NCBI GenBank assembly: GCA_030549335.1
Contig: CM060188.1
Location: 18,293,501-18,357,500 of the forward strand
From: Pontederia crassipes
Taxonomy: Eukaryota; Streptophyta; Magnoliopsida; Commelinales; Pontederiaceae
Direction of reading: 5' to 3'
Length of the DNA: 64,000 bases
The notes beneath the pieces were generated by a model that was not told the origin of the DNA, ran no database searches, and saw nothing but the letters and a program-made list of their open reading frames with translations. Positions 31,601 through 42,486 of the stretch are shown here, one piece after another. Numbering within the stretch: position 1 is the first letter of the stretch; the number at the start of each line of letters is the position of its first letter. Both the position numbers and the translations under genes were made by a program.

Positions 31601-34600
31601 TATTAATTTTCTTTTCTCCGCCTTGAGGACAAGGCGAAATTTTAGGAGGGGTGTACTGATAAGATACCACTTTGTATTAGATACAACAACAACAACAAAG
31701 CCTTATCCCACTAGGTGGGGTCGGCTACATGGATCATACGACATTTCGTTGATCCATGTTCATGAGATTCGACATGGTTTTACGCTGGCTGTCGGGACCT
31801 AACACAACCCTCCTCCTTTATCCGGGCTTAGGACCGACTATAAAACATAGGCGGAGTTAAGCTAATAGATAATGAAAATAAAAAAGAACTAGTTCAATAA
31901 CAAGAGAAGTGCCGCGTTCAAGTCAGTTAAAACATAAGAATACAACATAGTTCCAAAAACATGCATATAAATATTTATGACTTAAGCATATAACATCTTA
32001 ATGAAAACACATAATATCTTTTAAATTTCACGCATATAAAAAATAAAAAATCCAAGGAAACGATAGATCAGAAAGTAGTTTCTTTATGTCTGAGCCACAA
32101 GAAATATTGATTACACCCATTTCTTAAGCACCAGTTTGATAGTCAAGGACTCAATGGTTCATGAATGTCCAACAGATATTTAAGCTTGAACCATGTCAGA
32201 GAAGATAAAGAGAACGAAGAACAACTAATTCTATTAAATGATCAGAAACTAAAGAGAATGACAAGAAAGGAAAACATCATTCACAACTTACCAATAGAAT
32301 TCTCCATATGTTAGGCCGCATGTATGGCGGTACACCACTTTGTATTAGATAGTGACAGGTTAATTAAATAGTGGTTAGTTATATTTGTAGTTTTGTGTAG
32401 TTATTGTAACTATCTTTGCATGTTATAAATACATGCATGGGTTTTAGATTTTTTTTTTGAGGAGAAAAATGATGACCACCGGGTGTGTGGTTGTCATCCA
32501 AATATATATAACTATGGAATGGAAGACTTGTACAAGTGTAGGCTCTCAAAGGGAGAGCACCAACAAGAGGAAAATATCCCCAAAAAAGGTGCTGAGTACA
32601 AAGGATTCACCAGGTCTCTCTCCCCAAGCAAAACACAAAGGAGTACCAAAAAATTCTCCAGGTCTCTCTCCCCAAGCACAAAACAAAAGCGTACCAAAAA
32701 ATTCACCAGGTCTCTGTCCCCATCCAAAAGTGATCACCAATGGCATCCTCCACCTCGATCTCTGTTGTGCTGAACCCCGAAGTGATCGCCGCACAACCTC
32801 CGGGTCACTTATGAAAACAGCCTTCCGGTGATGAGGAAGCCCTGGAGACCCAAACAATCATCGAGTGCTTCGTCCACTCAGCCTTCACCCTCCATGGGTT
32901 TAGCATCGCCATGCTGAAAGGCCTCTCCTCTTGCCCGGGGTCACCGACTTGTGTGGCGGAAGCCAGCAGCCTCCGTAACTAGACGAATCTCCTCATCCAA
33001 CGACCCAGCGAGGAGGGGCACCCCATCATCCCTGTCCTCGGTAGCCAGCGAGTCTGGCGGTGCACCCCCAGCCACGGGCTGCTGGGGCAGCGGCATCGAT
33101 GACTGTATGGACGGCATTGACTCACTGACTGCAGTAGCGGCGATGAATGCGTGGGCGACTGCTGTCCCTCCGATGGTGGCGGTGCCGGACGTTTCTTGTG
33201 GTTGCCCCTAAGGTGGGTTAGCATGCACTGTAGGGGCTGGTGTAAGGCCATGTCTCTTGCTAGTGCCCTCTGGGATGCTGGTTTGAAATGGCATACGGCT
33301 GTCACGTGCCATCCGCACCTGTTGCGTCAGGCCGGGGTTTGACCGGACGGCTGACGATTGAGGCGATGATGGCGGGCGACCGGCGAGCACCTCTGCCCAT
33401 GAAGCAGAGGCGTGGCGTGGCGGCCAATTGGTCCGCCCTTTTATGGTGCCTTCTCTTGGATCTGGGGAGGCTTTCTTCTTCTGGCAGCAGGAGTGGCTGC
33501 CTGGGGGACCTCTAGTGGCATCTCTCCCTCCTCTTCAGGCCTTGGCCATGTATCCTCATGCGACAGTGGCGTAGACGTGGTCGGAGCCTGGCGAAGCCCT
33601 GGCTCATGAACTCCCCTCTCCAGCTCCCCACTATCAATGCTTTTCAGAGTTCCAGGAGTTACTACAGCGGCTGACACTTTTTCGGCCAGACCCTTCCATG
33701 TCCGACGGGTGGGTGGGAGGCCTTCTCAGTGCGCAGCCTGTTTCTCCATTTTCTTCCTATCCTTTCATCCTCGGACTCCTTCAGGGGAGACTGCAGACTT
33801 ATTTGATGCTCCCGGGTGCCCTTAAAAGTCAAGATCGTTGTTTGGCTTTTGCGGTGCGGTAGACTCCTCACCAGAGTTTATAGGGCGACGTGGGCGCCCC
33901 ACGCTGATGTCTCTTGCCCATGTGTGGTGAGGCGGAGGAGGACATTGATCACCTCTTTTTTAATTGCATGCCCGAGAGGTTTGGACGCAGATGGGCACTT
34001 GGGAGCTTCACCTCAGCAGCTGAGTCCTTTTGGCATTCGTTTCATGGTTTGGCTAGACAGCGATTGAGGTGGAGAGCACTGCTGGCATCTTTTTTGGCTG
34101 GTACCTGGGCCAGCGTAACTGGATCATTTTTTGTGGGGAGCAGGGCACGGTTGAGAGCATTGTATTTCATGCTTCCTTTCTTCTTCGGGAGTGGGGCTTT
34201 GGTTAGGGATTGTGCAGCCCTCCCTCTTTTTCCACTTGTACATGATGCTTATTTTCACAGCTATATATATACCTGGATGGCAACTACAACTTTCGGTTGT
34301 CATCCTTCTTTCTCTCTAAAAAAAGTACTTCATGCTCTTCATGAGATAGCATCTTAGAGGAAACTGACGGGCTTGATGATTAAAGAGGATATAGTCTCTT
34401 GGTAAGGTAGGTGTAGCACCAATTGGCTTGAGAATGCAATAAACTCCTTGACTGAAAATGAGGGCAAGAAAAATTCAGAACGTTTTGGAGAAGTTCATCA
34501 TGCTCGACTCTCTTGGTGCTACTAAGTTTGGTATGGTCTCAAGATAGGTATGTGAAGTCGGCCTCCAATTTAGGTGCCTTGGCAATCCTACATGTGTATG

Positions 34601-37600
34601 CATTATAGTAATGCAGTTTGCGTGTTATTAGGTATAAGTTTGTTACTATGAGTGACGGGTGTATGCTCAATTTCATTTATAAGATTGAACAATTATGAAT
34701 GATACAATGAAGACATCCATGGATTAGTTTCTTGGAAAAAAATTCTAATTCTTTGTGCTAAATTGCTTTTATTTCCCAAAGGGAAACTTTTTTGTTCCTT
34801 TTTTGGGGAACTCGAGTGAACCTTGATCTTCTTTATTTAAATGAAAAACTTTTATGCTATCCTAGTTGCATATATGATTGCGTTGCTACTAAAATACTGC
34901 ACAAATGCTCAGTCTCTGTCCACTGAAACTCTTTGACAGAGGGTAGGGAATTAGTCAGGATACTGCTTGCTGCTGGTGCAGATGCAACAGTTCAAGATGA
35001 ATCGCATTACCGTACTCCTTTGCATACAGCAGCAATGATTAATGACGCCGAGTTGGTTAAGGTAACCTGGTCAAATTAAGTGAAGCACTTTCTTTTTCGC
35101 CTTTTCTAGATCCGCAATCTATCTTATATATTGATAACATAATATGTTATTGAGAGTCCTCTCACAAAAAAGCCCAACATGCACTTTTGACATTAGTTTC
35201 TTTCATGATTAGATAATCTTGGATGCTGGAGTTGATGTTAACATACGGAATGAACAAAATACAATTCCTCTCCATGTTGCTTTAAACAGAGGTGCAAATT
35301 CATGTATTGGTTTGCTTTTATCTGCTGGAGCAGACTGTAATTTACAGGTACCTTTTAACATTTGTTGTTTTAGTTTATAATGTTCTTTCAGTTCGAATGT
35401 TAGTCACTGATGAATTGATAATTATTTGAGTGCAAAACTTCACTAGGTATTATATTGTGAATTTTCTTTTGAGGAGGAAAAGGATGAACACCAAATTAGG
35501 GTGTCATTCTAATATATATCACTATGATGTGGAAAATGTACAAGTGTAAACTCTCAAGGAGAGAGCAAGCAAGAGGAGGAAAAGTACATCCATTACCCAA
35601 ATCCCGACTCGTGAAGAAGAAAAGAACTATGATGTACAATAGTGTTCACCTGACCTCTCTCCCCACAAAAGATGGCCCGGTTGCATTGAAGCCAAATGGC
35701 CCCGGCACCGACTAGAAAAGTCGCCAGTGGTGCTCTCCAAAGTTGTCTCTGGCTGCCGAGGTCTTTGAGGGACTGCTAAAATGCCTCCGGCTAAGGGATG
35801 AACCACCAACCAAGAGAATGCATCCGAAGAATAAGTGAGCGGAGCAACACAATTGACTTCCAAGTTTAAGCAATGAATTTTCTTATGCACCCCGTGTTGC
35901 TTACTCATACAAATAGTTTTTTCAAGGAAAGCATGACTGCATCTTCTGAAGAAGAAAGGATGTCTTCAATGCTTACTCATACAAATAGCAGTCTGGAATG
36001 TATTGAAGGAACCGTAAAACAGTAGATTTTAGCTGTGGTGCTATAGATAAACAGAAGATGCAAAAGTAAGAAAAATGAAAATAGAGGTTGAACTTCCTAT
36101 TCCCACCATTCTTTAGTAAAAAAAAAGAGATATGCTGTACAATGTTCTTAACATAGCACCTATGTTCCCTAAAAAATAATGTGGTTGCGTTGCAGTGAGA
36201 TGGCTCAAGTGACTGCAAGAGTTCCCAACCCTGGTGTTCTTCATTCCTGGTGGCTCCTCTCTTGGCGAGGGCCTATAATGATGTCCATAAATGTTCAAGT
36301 GTTATGGCCCATCCTTTTCGAAACCATTGACACAATAGAGCACTAAAAGAAGAGGAGGGTAATGTCCTCCAAACCTCACAGAGGGCACGGGGTGTTCATG
36401 TCAACCTCTCTTTGTAGAATTTAGTCATGATCCGACTTCTCATTAGCCAACAAAAACCTTTACTTTGAGAGCGAGTAGTGATCTCCAAATGTATTGGTAG
36501 GCCGCTACTAGAGTGCAGTTCCTTTTTTGTTTTCAAGGAAAGGAAAGACTAGTGTGGTTTGGTAGTCATCCATTTTATATTATACCCAAAAGATCGCCAT
36601 GATATACAAGTGTGTACATCGTAAAAAATGTAAAAATGTGTATGTAGAACCAAAAAGTAAAAGGTGAGAAAGGTGTGAATACCCTCGAAAAGGAAATTGG
36701 ATGAATAATCAGTCACCTTATTGTATGTTTGAAATTTTCTATTTTCTTTGTAATATTTCTTTTTCTTGATATTTAGTTGTTTTCTCTCAAAATTCACCAA
36801 TATCCTTGTTTTGATTTTGATTTTTTGTAATGTGTTCGTGTCTCCTACTTATACATGTCTGTTTAATCTCGAAGTCTTCATAAAATGAATATGCTAAGAT
36901 TGTATCCATTGTTTATTGTTTTGCATATTGATATTTGTTGTGCATTAGGATGATGATGGAGATAATGCTTTTCATATAGCAGCTGATGCAGCAAAAATGA
37001 TACGTGAAAATCTTAATTGGATTGTCATAATGCTGCAGTACCCATCTCCTGCTGTTGATGTGCGAAACCACAGGCAAGTACAACACTAGAAGATGGGATT
37101 GATAAATCTCATATAATGTCTATGGTATAACACATTTACACTAGGTATGCCCTTGGATAGCAGTGGTACAGAACACATTTGAAAATTTAAGTACACGTAG
37201 TTTTGATGACTATTAAGTATCTAGACAAGTCATATCATGCCTTCAGCTTTTTGTTATGACATTTTCTTTATCTCCATAAGGGGAATTTATCATGGGTTTT
37301 TACTGATGTTCCCAATATTTCCTTTTCATGTTAATGCCTATATAGAACTTCATATAGATATGCAAAGAGATTAGACTTGATTGTACTAAACCAAGTCTTT
37401 TACATTCCTTTGCATGTCAGTTGTACAACTGGCACATCTAAATATATTAGTGTCATGAATGTTATAACAAAGTACAAACATTTAAAGATGTCTTCTAATT
37501 AATATGACAAACTTTTCCTGTAGTTTTCCATCTGAAAATTAGTCTTTTATGTTCATAAGCATATTTCTTCACTGGTGCCTACTGATATTATTTTTTTTTT

Positions 37601-40600
37601 TGAAAAGCTGTGGTACTGTTACTATGTTGTGTTTTACAAATTCCAATATAAAGAAATTCCTTCAGTTACATTGTGAAGAATATTAATTTTTCTGAGGTTT
37701 TTTGTACCAATCATATGTGGTACGTACTCATGGCAGATGTATCAGACACTGGTGTAAGATGACCTCTACTTGTTCACTATGAACCCAAAGTGTCACAGGA
37801 CGAAGTTCTTTTTATCTTTAGGTTGATAGGCTACTATGTTGGGTTCTTTTGTTTTTTTTTTTTGGGATTTCAGGGTATTTAACTCCTTGTTATCTTTGTT
37901 GGGATTCAGGCTTGGAAGATTAATGCACTGTTTTAGTTTCTTATTTCTTAAATTTTTTTTTTTGAGGAAAAGGATGAACACCAAATTAGGGTGTCATCCC
38001 ATTTCTTCAAATTTTGTTAATTAGATTTGGTCACATAACAATGGGTGAAGGCGTGTTACACGAAGAAATGAGAATCTTCCTTTACAAATTCCAATATAAA
38101 GAAATTCCTTCAGTTACATTGTGAATGATATTAAATTTTCTGAGGTTTTTTGTACCAACCATATGTAGTATGTACTCATGGCAAATGTATGAGACACTGG
38201 TGTAAGATGGCCTCTACTTGTTCGCTATGAACCCAAGTGTCACAGGATGAAGTTCTTTTTATCTTTAGGTTGATAGGCTACTATGTTGGGTTCTTTTGTT
38301 TTTTGGGGGTTTCAGGGTATTTAACTCCTTGTTATCTTTGTTGGGATTTAGGTTTTGATGAAGATTACTGCACTGTTTTAATTTCTTATTTCTTCAGTTT
38401 TTTGAGGAAAAGGATGAACACCAAGTTAGGGTGTCATCCCATTTCTTCAGTTTTTGTTAATTAGATTTGGTTACATAATGATGGGTGAAGGCGTACATTG
38501 AATTTAATGGAATGAAAATAGAAGAAATGAGAATCTTCCTTTAAGTTTTATACACACACAAACGGATGGCAACCAAACCCGGTAGTCATCCTTTTCCTCC
38601 TCAAAAAAAAAAAAAAGAAAAGAAATGGGAATCCTATGTGATATAAGATCATTTGTGAGCTTTGTGAAAATATTGATTCTGGGCAAGTGATTCAAGGTCA
38701 GGGATGAACCAGAAACTATTTTGGGAGGGGTCAAATTATAATAAAAAATATTAAACTGTAAAGTAATTAATGAAACATAATAAATTAATATTTTTAGAAG
38801 TAAAATTATATTACTAAACTTCATTTGATGACTTGAAATTTATTTGGGGGACCCGTTACTGATTATTAAGAATATATATATATATATATTTTAAACATAA
38901 CAGTATAGTATTTGAAAAAGATAAGGTTTCTATTGTCCCTCCAAAAAATACTATTGTCGCTTCATCCTATTACTAGTGGATGTTTTTACTGTTGTCTAAT
39001 AGATTGGAGCGACAATAGTCACATCCTATAAAAAAAGTCCCTTTTACACATAGATCCATCCCTGTTGAAGGTTGTCTGTGTTTTTGTTACCTTAGAACGG
39101 CCTAGTACCCCATGGCCATGCTGAATTTGTAGGCAACCTTTATTGTCAACTTGTTTGTCCTTTCATATAGTACTTTGATACAATATAATTAGTTAATAGT
39201 ACATTTTATTTACCTTGTATTGTTATCTTGTAATCCGTCTTCTTTAATGAATGAATAAAATAAAATGGATGTGGATGGCTATCAGCCTGGTTAATTATCT
39301 TCTCTTCCTCAAAACAAATTATTTTTTTTGAAGTAATAAATAATACACTTTTCCTATTGATGGAAATATTTGTCTTTAAACGTGATGCTGAATTCTGCTT
39401 TGGAAGTCTATGCTGTTTTACACTTACCTTTTAGAAATATTCTTCTCCACCTTAATTATCAGTTCAAAACAGGGGATGGACACTGCGTGATTTTCTTGAA
39501 GCCCTACCTCGAGAATGGATCTCAGAGGAGCTGATAGAAGCACTTGTTGATATAGGAGTTCATCTCTCTCCTACCATGTATGCTTATGTCTCGAGTTTTC
39601 AACTATATTCCTTTTAAGATTATTGCCCTTGTTATGCCTATTGACTTCAGGGATGATCATTCTATATCATTCAATTTCATAGCTATCAAGTTGGAGATTG
39701 GGTGAAATTCAAAAGAACCATCACAGATCCGACATATGGTTGGCAAGGTGCAAGTCATAAAAGTATAGGCTTTGTACAAACTGTCATGGATAATGGCGAC
39801 CTCATTGTTTCGTTTTGCTCTGGCGAAGCTCATGTCTTGGCGAATGAAGTGTTGAAAGTGATTCCTTTAGACAGGGGACAACATGTGAAGCTGAAGTGTG
39901 ATGTTAAAGAACCCAGGTATAGCTTTCTTGTTTTCTCATAGCACTATCATACAGAGTGGCTTCCTGCATCCAACTTATATTTGCCCCTTTCTTCCATGCG
40001 TCTCAAAAACAAGATATTGTTGGCGTAATCCAACTTCTTTAGTTAATACAACTTCGTTGATTATCATCTTTGCAAAGTTGATTTTCATGATTTTCTGACA
40101 ATCAGGTTTGGATGGCGTGGTCAATCTCGAGATAGTATTGGAACTGTTCTATGTGTTGATGATGATGGGATATTAAGAGTTGGTTTTCCTGGAGCATCTA
40201 GAGGCTGGAGAGCTGATCCTTCTGAAATGGAAAGGGTTGAAGAATTTAAGGTTGGCGATTGGGTTCGAGTTCGCCCTGCGCTTATGTCTGCCATACATGG
40301 CATGGAAGCTGTGGCTCCTGGGAGCATCGGGATAGTGTATTACATCAGGCCAGATAGTAGCCTTTTGCTGGGCCTCTGCTATTTGCCTACACCATGGCAT
40401 TGTGAGCCTGAGGAAGTTGAACCTGTTGAGCCCTTCAAGGTATTTCACATGCAATTTATTTTAGGTGTCTCAATATGCATTTGTATGAACTATATATACA
40501 AATTTTAGTTTTATTGATTTTTAAGATTTCATCCTTGACTCTTTTCACTTTGTTGCAAAAGATTGGTGATCAGGTGTGTGTTAAGAGATCTGTTGCAGAA

Positions 40601-42486
40601 CCCAGATATGCCTGGGGCGGTGAGACTCATCACAGTGTAGGAAAAATAACTGAGATCGAGACCGATGGTCTACTCGTAATTGAAATTCCAAATCGATCAA
40701 CATCTTGGCAAGCCGATCCTTCTGACATGGAAAAGGTGGAAAAATTCATGGTATGTCCTATTTTTTGTCCCTTTTTTTTGTTGAGAATAGCATGCTCCTT
40801 CTTATAGTTTCATTTCTGACATAATTTTACCATAAATTGGATATACAGGTTGGAGACTGGGTCAGGGTAAAAGGTTCAGTGCCTTCTCCCAAGTATGGAT
40901 GGGAAGATGTGACGCGAAATAGTATTGGGATAATCCATAGCCTTGAAGATGATGGAGATGTGGGTGTTGCCTACTGTTTTAGGAGCAAGCCTTTCAATTG
41001 TTCAGTAGCAGATTTAGAGAAGGTGCAACCATTTGAAATTGGAGAAAAAATTCATATCGTGCCATCAGTATCTCAACCACGACTAGGATGGTCAAATGAA
41101 TCTGCAGCAACTATTGGGACAATAGCAAAAATAGATATGGATGGTACTTTGAATGTAAGCTGACATGATTGTTGTTGGTAATTTGTATTTGAGTGGATTG
41201 TTTGCTTACGAGTGTCTCCACTTTGTTTTATGCAGGTTAGAGTTTCTGGTAGGAGTAGTTTCTGGAAAGTTGCCCCTGGTGATTCTGAGAGACTCTCAGG
41301 CTTTGAAGTTGGAGACTGGGTTCGCCTGAAGCCAAACATTGGGGCCAGACCAACATATGACTGGAATAATATTGGAAAAGAAAGTATTGCTGTGGTGCAC
41401 AGCATACAAGAGTCTGGATACTTGGAATTGGCTGCATGTTCTAGAAAAGGAAAGTGGATGACTCATTACATGGATGTGGAGAAGGTTCCAAGCTTGAAAA
41501 TAGGGGACTATGTCTGCTTTCGTGCAGGTATTGCTGAGCCAAGATGGGGTTGGCGTGATGCTCAGCCTGATTCGAAGGGTATAATAATTGGTGTGCATGC
41601 AGATTGTGAAGTGAGGGTAGCCTTCTCCGGTGTGCTGGGACTTTGGCGGGGGGATCCTGCAGACCTTGAAAAGATGGAGATGTTTGAGGTTGGTGATTGG
41701 GTTAAGCTTAAAGATGTGGCCAACAGCTGGAAATCCCTTCGACCTGGAAGCATAGGCGTGGTTCATGGTTTAGGGTATGACGGAGACGACTGGGATGAAA
41801 AGGTGCAAGTTGCATTTTGTGGCGAGCAAGAGAGATGGGTAGGACCAGCTAACCACCTTGAACAAACAGGTATACTTGATGTTGGGCAACGAGTGAGGAT
41901 TAAAAAAAGTGTGAAGCAACCACGGTTTGGGTGGTCCAATCACAACCATGACAGCATTGGAACTATATCGTCTATAGATTCAGATGGGAAACTTAGAATA
42001 TACACACCGGCAGGATCTAAAGCGTGGATGATGGATCCGGCTGAGGTGGATAGAGTGGAGGAAGAGGAGGCAGTGCAAGTTGGAGATTGGGTGAAGGTTA
42101 GGGAAGACATAGCAACGCCAACTTACCAGTGGGGAGATGTGACACACACCAGTATAGGAGTGGTTCACAGGATGGAGGATGGTGAGATATGGATTGCTTT
42201 CTGTTTCAGAGAAAGACTATGGGTGTGCAAAGAGTGGGAGGTTGAGAAAGTAAGAGCATTCAAGGTGGGTGACAAGGTAAAAATAAAACCAGGGCTGGCG
42301 ATGCCGAGATGGGGATGGGGAATGGAGACATCTGCAAGTAGAGGTGAGATAATGGGAGTGGATGCAAATGGGAAACTGAGAATCCGGTTCAAGTGGAGGG
42401 ATGGAAGATTGTGGATAGGTGATCCAGCTGATATTGTTCTTGATGGTATTACAACTGAGGTTTGCACATCTGATGACAATTTATAG
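22633..42486 (+). CDS. KEG: KEEP ON GOING E3 ubiquitin ligase (RING-kinase-ankyrin-HERC2-like)
   Basis: This is the ortholog of Arabidopsis KEG, a trans-Golgi/early-endosome RING E3 that targets ABI5 and other factors. Exons: 22633-23399, 28459-28827, 28896-29126, 29411-29536, 29623-29959, 30047-30204, 30620-30777, 34940-35061, 35213-35347, 36949-37073, 39473-39577, 39683-39916, 40106-40439, 40562-40750, 40849-41154 and 41236-42486. They give 1648 codons in one frame; AtKEG has about 1625. The start is ATG 22633 (MRVPCC); the upstream in-frame codons contain no ATG. RING C3HC4: C6, C9, C25, H27, C30, C33, C48, C51. Kinase-like domain about 150-440, with lysine 184, CMNLKPSN in place of HRDLKxxN at 275-282, SDYG at 294-297 and APE at 336-338. 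Ankyrin repeats cover about 460-830. A dozen HERC2-like repeats (VGDWVRV...GW...S.G.V) run from about 880 to the end. Intron 10 uses a GC donor. Confidence 0.97.
24745..25600 (-). mobile_element. Antisense LINE 3' end (zf-RVT region and hairpin) in KEG intron 1
   Basis: Read on the minus strand, broken frames carry RPDQVLWMGL, a degenerate LLTRNYKAQWAPHSDTSC-type zf-RVT block and DLGHLFAALRESLHLYIS. These are typical of the C-terminal part of plant LINE reverse transcriptases. The element's 3' end, at the left, has the hairpin GGATGACCACC-loop-GGTTGTCATCC (24767-24796) followed by an A-rich tail seen as poly-T at 24743-24756. Several stops and frameshifts mark it as dead. Confidence 0.75.
26510..26832 (+). 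mobile_element. Sense LINE 3' end in KEG intron 1
   Basis: The plus strand encodes LASAIDDLLAGAWAIW and CDLGHLFAAL-type sequence matching the antisense copy at 24745-25600. The hairpin GGATGACAACC-loop-GGTAGTCATCC (26784-26813) and an A-rich tail follow. It faces away from that copy, giving an outward-facing inverted pair about 2.1 kb long. Confidence 0.7.
28110..28132 (+). other. G-quadruplex-type motif
   Basis: Five consecutive runs of three or more G separated by one- or two-base loops (pattern GGGTTGGGGGGTGGGTGGGTGGG) lie in KEG intron 1 on the transcribed sense strand. The sequence satisfies the usual intramolecular quadruplex pattern; whether it folds is not shown. Confidence 0.6.
28170..28255 (+). 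mobile_element. Short LINE 3' terminus with hairpin
   Basis: This fragment shows the same 3' layout as the larger LINE copies: ATGTACATCC, a TATATGTATACC segment, then GGATGACTAACC...GTTAGCTATTCATC (28206-28231) and an A-rich tail. Only the end is present. Confidence 0.5.
31064..32450 (+). mobile_element. TRIM-type miniature LTR retrotransposon in KEG intron 7
   Basis: The 5' LTR starts TGTACTGATAAGATTCCAC (31064) and ends TTTTCA (31394), about 331 bp. It is followed by TTGTATCAAAGCC, which resembles an initiator-methionine tRNA primer-binding site (TGGTATCAGAGCC). After only about 257 bp of internal sequence comes a polypurine tract AGGAGGGG (31644-31651) and the 3' LTR, starting TGTACTGATAAGATACCAC (31652). 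The 3' LTR is interrupted at 31684-32333 by another retroelement, resumes with CACTTTGTATTAGATAGTG and is cut off near 32450 by an antisense LINE. No coding capacity, as in TRIMs. Confidence 0.75.
31684..32333 (-). mobile_element. RTE/Au-SINE-type insertion nested in TRIM 3' LTR
   Basis: The insertion is flanked by an exact 18-bp duplication, ACCACTTTGTATTAGATA (31666-31683 and 32334-32351). Read on the minus strand its 3' end is GACCCCACCTAGTGGGATAA followed by GGCTTTGTTGTTGTTGTTG, the terminus shared by Au SINEs and plant RTE LINEs. About 180 bp match other Au-type copies here; the remaining about 470 bp toward the 5' end are not recognised. It may be a 5'-truncated RTE LINE or a longer SINE-like composite. 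Confidence 0.75.
32451..33630 (-). mobile_element. Antisense LINE 3' part in KEG intron 7
   Basis: The left border is poly-T then GAGGAGAAAAATGATGACCACC...GGTTGTCATCC (hairpin 32470-32499), the antisense form of the LINE 3' end. It is followed by TGTACAAGTGTAGGCTCTC, which is shared with the copies at 24745 and 35470. From about 32740 to 33630 the sequence is GC-rich with proline-rich broken frames of unclear origin, perhaps ORF1-like. Confidence 0.55.
32603..32735. repeat. Three-copy 48-bp minisatellite
   Basis: The word CAGGTCTCTCTCCCCAAGC recurs at 32611, 32659 and 32707 (the last with G and T changes), exactly 48 bp apart. The intervening AAAACAAAAG-GTACCAAAAAATTC is also conserved. The period is a multiple of three. 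It lies in the antisense LINE 3' region. Confidence 0.8.
33631..34330 (+). mobile_element. Sense LINE reverse-transcriptase C-terminus (zf-RVT)
   Basis: Frames at 33816 and 33914 together carry LKVKIVVWLLRCGRLLTRVYRATWAPHADVSC and MCGEAEEDIDHLFFNC, split by a frameshift. This is the zf-RVT block that ends many plant LINE polymerases. The 3' hairpin GGATGGCAACT...GGTTGTCATCC (34275-34305) and an A-rich tail close the element. Together with 32451-33630 it forms a second outward-facing pair. Confidence 0.75.
35470..36640 (-). mobile_element. Two degenerate antisense LINE 3' ends in KEG intron 9
   Basis: Copy one starts TTTTGAGGAGGAAAAGGATGAACACC (hairpin 35482-35509), followed by GTACAAGTGTAAACTCTCAAGG and GGCCCCGGCACCGACTAG. 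The latter matches GGCTTAGGCACCGGCCAAA of the copy at 24745. Copy two is marked by GGTTTGGTAGTCATCC (36556-36571) with ATACAAGTGTGTACATCG to its right; AAAAATAATGTGGTTGCGTTGCAG (36174-36197) belongs to the same family. All frames are broken. Confidence 0.5.
37633..38542. repeat. Tandem duplication (period 448 bp) in KEG intron 10
   Basis: Unit 1 (37633-38080) and unit 2 (38081-38542) match over nearly their whole length: both open with TTTACAAATTCCAATATAAAG, share AGACACTGGTGTAAGATG and GGTTGATAGGCTACTATG, and each contains a LINE-type hairpin block GGATGAACACC...GGTGTCATCC. The copies differ mainly in poly-T length and scattered substitutions, so the duplication is fairly recent. Non-coding. 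Confidence 0.88.
38396..38620. mobile_element. Short element bounded by outward-facing LINE 3' hairpins
   Basis: The left edge TTTTTTGAGGAAAAGGATGAACACC (hairpin 38412-38439) is the inverse of the right edge GGTAGTCATCCTTTTCCTCC followed by TCAAAAAA (hairpin 38564-38591). The 225-bp interval between the poly-T and poly-A ends looks like a foldback unit but may be two independent 3' tails. Confidence 0.45.
38870..38890. repeat. AT dinucleotide microsatellite
   Basis: About ten consecutive AT units lie in KEG intron 10 (38871-38890). No further significance is seen. Confidence 0.85.

Noticed and set aside
31684..31862. Read as an independent standard-length Au SINE
   Set aside because: The exact 18-bp duplication places the insertion ends at 31684 and 32333, so the Au-like part is only the 3' third of a larger insertion.
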